Shown here: one piece after another, positions 61,267-64,000 of the stretch
How the letters are laid out: the number at the start of each line of letters is the position of its first letter
Position numbering within the stretch: position 1 is the stretch's first letter
DNA from: an uncultured Paracoccaceae bacterium
GTDB lineage: Bacteria > Pseudomonadota > Alphaproteobacteria > Rhodobacterales > Rhodobacteraceae
Assembly (NCBI GenBank): GCA_947500825.1
Contig: CANMTR010000006.1
Coordinates: forward strand, 62,001-126,000
Reading direction: 5' to 3'
DNA: 64,000 bases
Notes under the pieces: generated by a model
Databases searched by the model: none
The model's input: only the letters and a program-made list of their open reading frames with translations
Told to the model about the DNA's origin: nothing
Translations under genes and position numbers: made by a program

Positions 61267-61977
61267 ATGGACAATGTCAAGCGAGTCGCGATCTTCGGCG
61301 CCGACGGCGCAACCGGGCGCCAGGCCGTGTCGCAGGCGGTCGCCGCGGGTCTCCAGGTGCGGGCGATCGAGCCCGAATGGCCCGACGATCCCGGCCTGCC
61401 CGACGGGGTCGAGACCCGCACCGCCGACGTGACCTCTGACGATCTCGGCCCGGTGATCGAGGGCTGCGACGCGGTCCTGTCCTGCATCGGGCTGCCGCTC
61501 ACCGCGCGCACGGCCATGTCGCCGCCGCCGCTCTATACCGCCAGCGCCGAGCGCTACGTCGCCGCGATGGAGGCCACCGGCGTGCGCCGCCTGGTGGTGA
61601 TCTCGGCCACCTTCGTGGCCACCCGCGACCGGGGCCCGTTCCTGTTCCGGGTCGCGGCGACCGCGGCCCTCGAATCGATCTTCACCCAGATGGGCGAGAT
61701 GGAACGCCTGTTGCGCGCCTCCGACCTGGACTGGACGGCGGTCCGCCCCGGCTGGCTGATGGCGGGGGACGCGACCGGGGACTACACCGTCACGCCCGAG
61801 ATGATCGCGCCGGGGTTGATCCGCACCCGCCATGGCGATTTGGCCCATTTCATGCTCCGCTGCCTGGAGAACGACGAGTGGGTGCGGCGCACCCCCGCCA
61901 TCGCGCGCAAGGAGGCGCGACGCGACGAATCGGCCTCCCGGCTGGTCGCGGAAGCGATGGGCCGAAAACCCTCCTGA
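61267..61977 (+). CDS. NAD(P)-binding Rossmann-fold protein (atypical SDR)
   Basis: 236-residue protein of the NAD(P)H-binding/NmrA-like atypical short-chain dehydrogenase group. The N-terminal motif VAIFGADGATGRQ, DAVLSCIGLPLTAR, VRRLVVISATFV and WTAVRPGWLM are typical. No catalytic Tyr-x-x-x-Lys is evident, so it may act as a sensor or isomerase-like enzyme. It is divergent from the thioesterase pair across 119 bases. Confidence 0.83.
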   Translation: MDNVKRVAIFGADGATGRQAVSQAVAAGLQVRAIEPEWPDDPGLPDGVETRTADVTSDDLGPVIEGCDAVLSCIGLPLTARTAMSPPPLYTASAERYVAAMEATGVRRLVVISATFVATRDRGPFLFRVAATAALESIFTQMGEMERLLRASDLDWTAVRPGWLMAGDATGDYTVTPEMIAPGLIRTRHGDLAHFMLRCLENDEWVRRTPAIARKEARRDESASRLVAEAMGRKPS

Positions 61978-62048
61978 TTGTTTCGACTTGGGATTCGTGC
62001 AACCTGAGCGTGCCTTGACGGCGCATCGCAGGCCGACGGGAGACAAGG

Positions 62049-62429
62049 ATGCCGGACACCGAAGAGCGCCTGAGTTTCAAGGACATGTGCGCGCGGTTCG
62101 AGGTGACGCCGAGGACCCTGCGCTATTACGAATACATCGAGCTTCTCTCCCCCGACCGGGAGGGTCGCGCGCGCTGGTACCGCCCGCGCGACGTGGCGCG
62201 GATGACCCTGATCCTGCGCGGTCGGCGCTGGGGATTCACGCTTGAGGAGATCCGGCAGTGGCTCCTGATCTACGACAAGCAGGGCACGGAGGCGCAGATG
62301 CGCCTGTGGGTGAAAGGCGCCGACCGTCAGCTCGGGCGCCTGCGCGAGGAGGCTCGGGCGCTTGAGGAAGCGATCGAGGGCCTGCGCCGGACCCGCGACG
62401 AGGTGGCCGAGTCCCTCCGCCGGAAGTGA
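62049..62429 (+). CDS. MerR family transcriptional regulator (first of a pair)
   Basis: 126 residues. The winged helix-turn-helix MCARFEVTPRTLRYYEYIELLSP (about 13-35) is followed by the RPRDVARMTLILRGRRWGFTLEEIRQWL wing and a dimerisation coiled coil. It has no metal-binding cysteines, so it belongs to the small MerR group near fatty-acid or branched-chain catabolism genes. It resembles the next gene over its whole length. Confidence 0.88.
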   Translation: MPDTEERLSFKDMCARFEVTPRTLRYYEYIELLSPDREGRARWYRPRDVARMTLILRGRRWGFTLEEIRQWLLIYDKQGTEAQMRLWVKGADRQLGRLREEARALEEAIEGLRRTRDEVAESLRRK

Positions 62430-62442
62430 CGCAACGTCCGGG

Positions 62443-62457
62443 TTACGTAAACGTCAG
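62443..62457. promoter_or_regulatory. Likely MerR operator upstream of the second merR
   Basis: TTACGTAAACGTCAG contains the perfect palindrome TTACGTAA and a repeated ACGT. It resembles the ACGTTTACGT-type motifs described for MerR regulators of acyl-CoA catabolism (LiuR-like). It lies 64-78 bases upstream of the merR-acyl-CoA dehydrogenase operon and is the only AT-rich palindrome in the gap. Confidence 0.5.
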
Positions 62458-62520
62458 AAGGACTTGCGGCGCCCGCCCCTGGCCCGCACCTACGCGTCGG
62501 AAGACCGACGGAGACCCCTA

Positions 62521-62916
62521 ATGACCAACGACACCCTGACCATCCGCGAGATGTGCGACGCCTTCGACGTCACGCCCCGGACGCTGCGCTTCTACGAGCA
62601 GAAGGAACTGCTGGCGCCCATCCGCGACGGGCAGAAGCGTCTGTTCACCCGCCGCGATCGCGCCCGGCTGACCCTCATCCTGCGCGGCAAGCGGTTCGGC
62701 TTCAACCTGGAGGAGATCCGGCGGCTCCTCGACCTCTATGGCCGCGGCCGCGAGCAGGAGACCCAGCTCGCCCGCGCCTACGAACTGGCCCAGGGACGTC
62801 TGGCCCAGCTCAAGGCGAACCGCGCCGAACTCGACGCGGCCATCGACGATCTGGAGGACCAGATGACCATGGTCTCCAACACCCTGTCCGACATCCGCAA
62901 GAATACCGCCGCCTGA
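62521..62916 (+). CDS. MerR family transcriptional regulator adjacent to acyl-CoA dehydrogenase
   Basis: 131 residues: [23 protein letters not shown] (helix-turn-helix), [27 protein letters not shown] (wing and hinge), then a coiled coil. It lies 29 bases before an acyl-CoA dehydrogenase, the usual arrangement of a MerR regulator of a fatty-acid beta-oxidation operon. It probably autoregulates through the palindrome at 62443-62457. Confidence 0.9.
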   Translation: MTNDTLTIREMCDAFDVTPRTLRFYEQKELLAPIRDGQKRLFTRRDRARLTLILRGKRFGFNLEEIRRLLDLYGRGREQETQLARAYELAQGRLAQLKANRAELDAAIDDLEDQMTMVSNTLSDIRKNTAA

Positions 62917-62945
62917 CGCGGCCCGCCCCCCCCCCGGAGACTGCC

Positions 62946-64000
62946 ATGACGACCTATCGCGCCCCCGTCGACGACCTCCGCTTCGTCCTCGACGAGCTCC
63001 TCGACGTCTCCGGCTCCGACATCCCCGGCTACGACGAGCTGGAGAGCGGGTTCGTCAAGGCGGTGCTGGAGGAGGCCGGTAAGCTGGCCGAGAACGTCCT
63101 GCACCCGCTCAACGCCGTGGGCGACCGCCAGGGCTGCCGGCTGGAGAACGGCGTCGTGCGCACGCCCGAAGGCTTCCGCGAGGCCTACGCGCAGATGCGC
63201 GAGGGCGGCTGGACGGGCCTCGACTGCGACCCCGAATACGGCGGCCAGGGCATGCCCCACCTGCTGAACTCGGCGGTGGGCGAGATCTTCGTGTCCGCCA
63301 ACATGGCCTTCAACATGTACCAGGGCCTGTCCCACGGGGCCTACAACGCCATCCACGCCCACGGCACCGACGAGCAGAAGCGCACCTGGCTGCCCAGGAT
63401 CGTCGACGGCACCTGGTCGGGCACCATGAACCTGACCGAGCCCCAGTGCGGCACCGACCTGGGCCTGATCCGCACCAGGGCCGAGCCGCAGGACGACGGC
63501 ACCTACGCCATCACCGGCCAGAAGATCTGGATCTCGGCGGGCGACCACGACCTGACCGACAACGTCGTCCACCTGGTGCTGGCGCGCATCTCCGGCGCGC
63601 CCGCGGGGGTCAAGGGCATCTCGCTGTTCATCGTGCCCAAGTTCCTGGTGGACGGGGACGGCTCCCTGGGCGCGCGCAACGCGGTCTCCTGCGGCGGGCT
63701 GGAATCCAAGATGGGCATCCACGGCAACGCCACCTGCGTGATGAACTACGACGGCGCCACGGGCTACCTGCTGGGCGAGGCCCACAAGGGCATGCGCGCC
63801 ATGTTCACCATGATGAACGAGGCGCGCCTCGGCGTGGGCGTGCAGGGCTACGCCATGGGCTCGGTCGCCTACCAGAACGCCGCCCTCTTCGCCCGCGAGC
63901 GACTGCAGGGCCGCGACGTGACCGGCCCGGCCAACCCCGACGGCCCCGCCGACCCGATCATCGTCCACCCCGACGTGCGCCGCGCGCTCCTCGACCAGAA
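62946..64000 (+). CDS. Acyl-CoA dehydrogenase (3' end outside the window)
   Basis: 351 codons are visible. N-terminal helical domain, then [20 protein letters not shown] (flavin/substrate loop), [27 protein letters not shown] and [25 protein letters not shown], as in the long (~590-residue) proteobacterial acyl-CoA dehydrogenases of beta-oxidation. The catalytic base would lie beyond the right edge. The ATG at 62946 follows CGGAGACTGCC. It is probably co-transcribed with the upstream merR. Confidence 0.93.
   Translation, partial: MTTYRAPVDDLRFVLDELLDVSGSDIPGYDELESGFVKAVLEEAGKLAENVLHPLNAVGDRQGCRLENGVVRTPEGFREAYAQMREGGWTGLDCDPEYGGQGMPHLLNSAVGEIFVSANMAFNMYQGLSHGAYNAIHAHGTDEQKRTWLPRIVDGTWSGTMNLTEPQCGTDLGLIRTRAEPQDDGTYAITGQKIWISAGDHDLTDNVVHLVLARISGAPAGVKGISLFIVPKFLVDGDGSLGARNAVSCGGLESKMGIHGNATCVMNYDGATGYLLGEAHKGMRAMFTMMNEARLGVGVQGYAMGSVAYQNAALFARERLQGRDVTGPANPDGPADPIIVHPDVRRALLDQ

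Overview
The window comes from a very GC-rich alphaproteobacterium of the family Rhodobacteraceae (Roseobacter/Rhodobacter lineage). Most of a photosynthesis gene cluster (PGC) is present. The genes include crtA, spheroidene-type crtB and crtI, bchIDO, bchFNBHLM-lhaA-puhABC, a BciE-like gene, acsF, puhE and the regulators ppaA/aerR and ppsR. The Mg-protoporphyrin ester cyclase is the O2-dependent AcsF, and no bchE is visible, which fits an aerobic anoxygenic phototroph. Genes for pufBALMC, bchCXYZ, crtCDEF and hemA are not in this window.

Layout. 1-6305: tamB (cut by the left edge) and tamA, outer-membrane protein assembly. 6389-8332: a formate/nitrite-type transporter, a small SAP/Rho-N-like protein and a ferredoxin-reductase-like flavoprotein. 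8391-15324: first PGC block, crtI-crtB leftward and crtA-bchI-bchD-bchO rightward from a shared promoter region with a PpsR box. 15418-21051: flagellar block motB, flgE, flgK, flgL, flgI, which separates the two PGC blocks. 21154-39291: second PGC block, with a UbiG-like methyltransferase, cycA, puhE, acsF, bciE, puhCBA, lhaA and bchMLHBNF on the minus strand, then ppaA and ppsR divergent from bchF across two PpsR boxes. 39380-64000: housekeeping genes. These are an MDR oxidoreductase, a secreted alpha/beta hydrolase, glmM-folP-folB, a SleB-type hydrolase under a CtrA-like box, ppdK, glyQ-DUF6446-glyS, a secreted pseudo-protease, two secreted proteins built from one repeated Cys domain, a 5'-nucleotidase, DUF952-pyrD, a MATE exporter, two thioesterases, a Rossmann NAD(P)-binding protein, two MerR regulators and the start of an acyl-CoA dehydrogenase.

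The PGC genes are tightly packed, with many ATGA overlaps. They would be controlled by PpsR together with its antirepressor PpaA/AerR, both encoded here. The products make Mg-protoporphyrin (BchIDH), methylate it (BchM), close ring E (AcsF/BciE), reduce ring D (BchLNB), hydrate the C3 vinyl (BchF), supply carotenoid (CrtB/I/A) and assemble the reaction centre and LH1 (PuhA/B/C/E, LhaA). Cytochrome c2 closes the electron cycle.

Most unusual features: the conserved start of crtA carries ATC instead of ATG; crtA, bchM and bchB each carry low-complexity DNA inserts; a trypsin-like domain has lost all three catalytic residues; a ~85-residue two-cysteine domain occurs three times in two adjacent secreted proteins; GlyS has a base-composition-distinct insert of about 80 residues; TamB has five repeats of about 168 residues. 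No rRNA, tRNA, CRISPR array or insertion sequence was recognised. No stretch over 300 bases lacks a gene; the largest gap is about 230 bases, between cycA and puhE.
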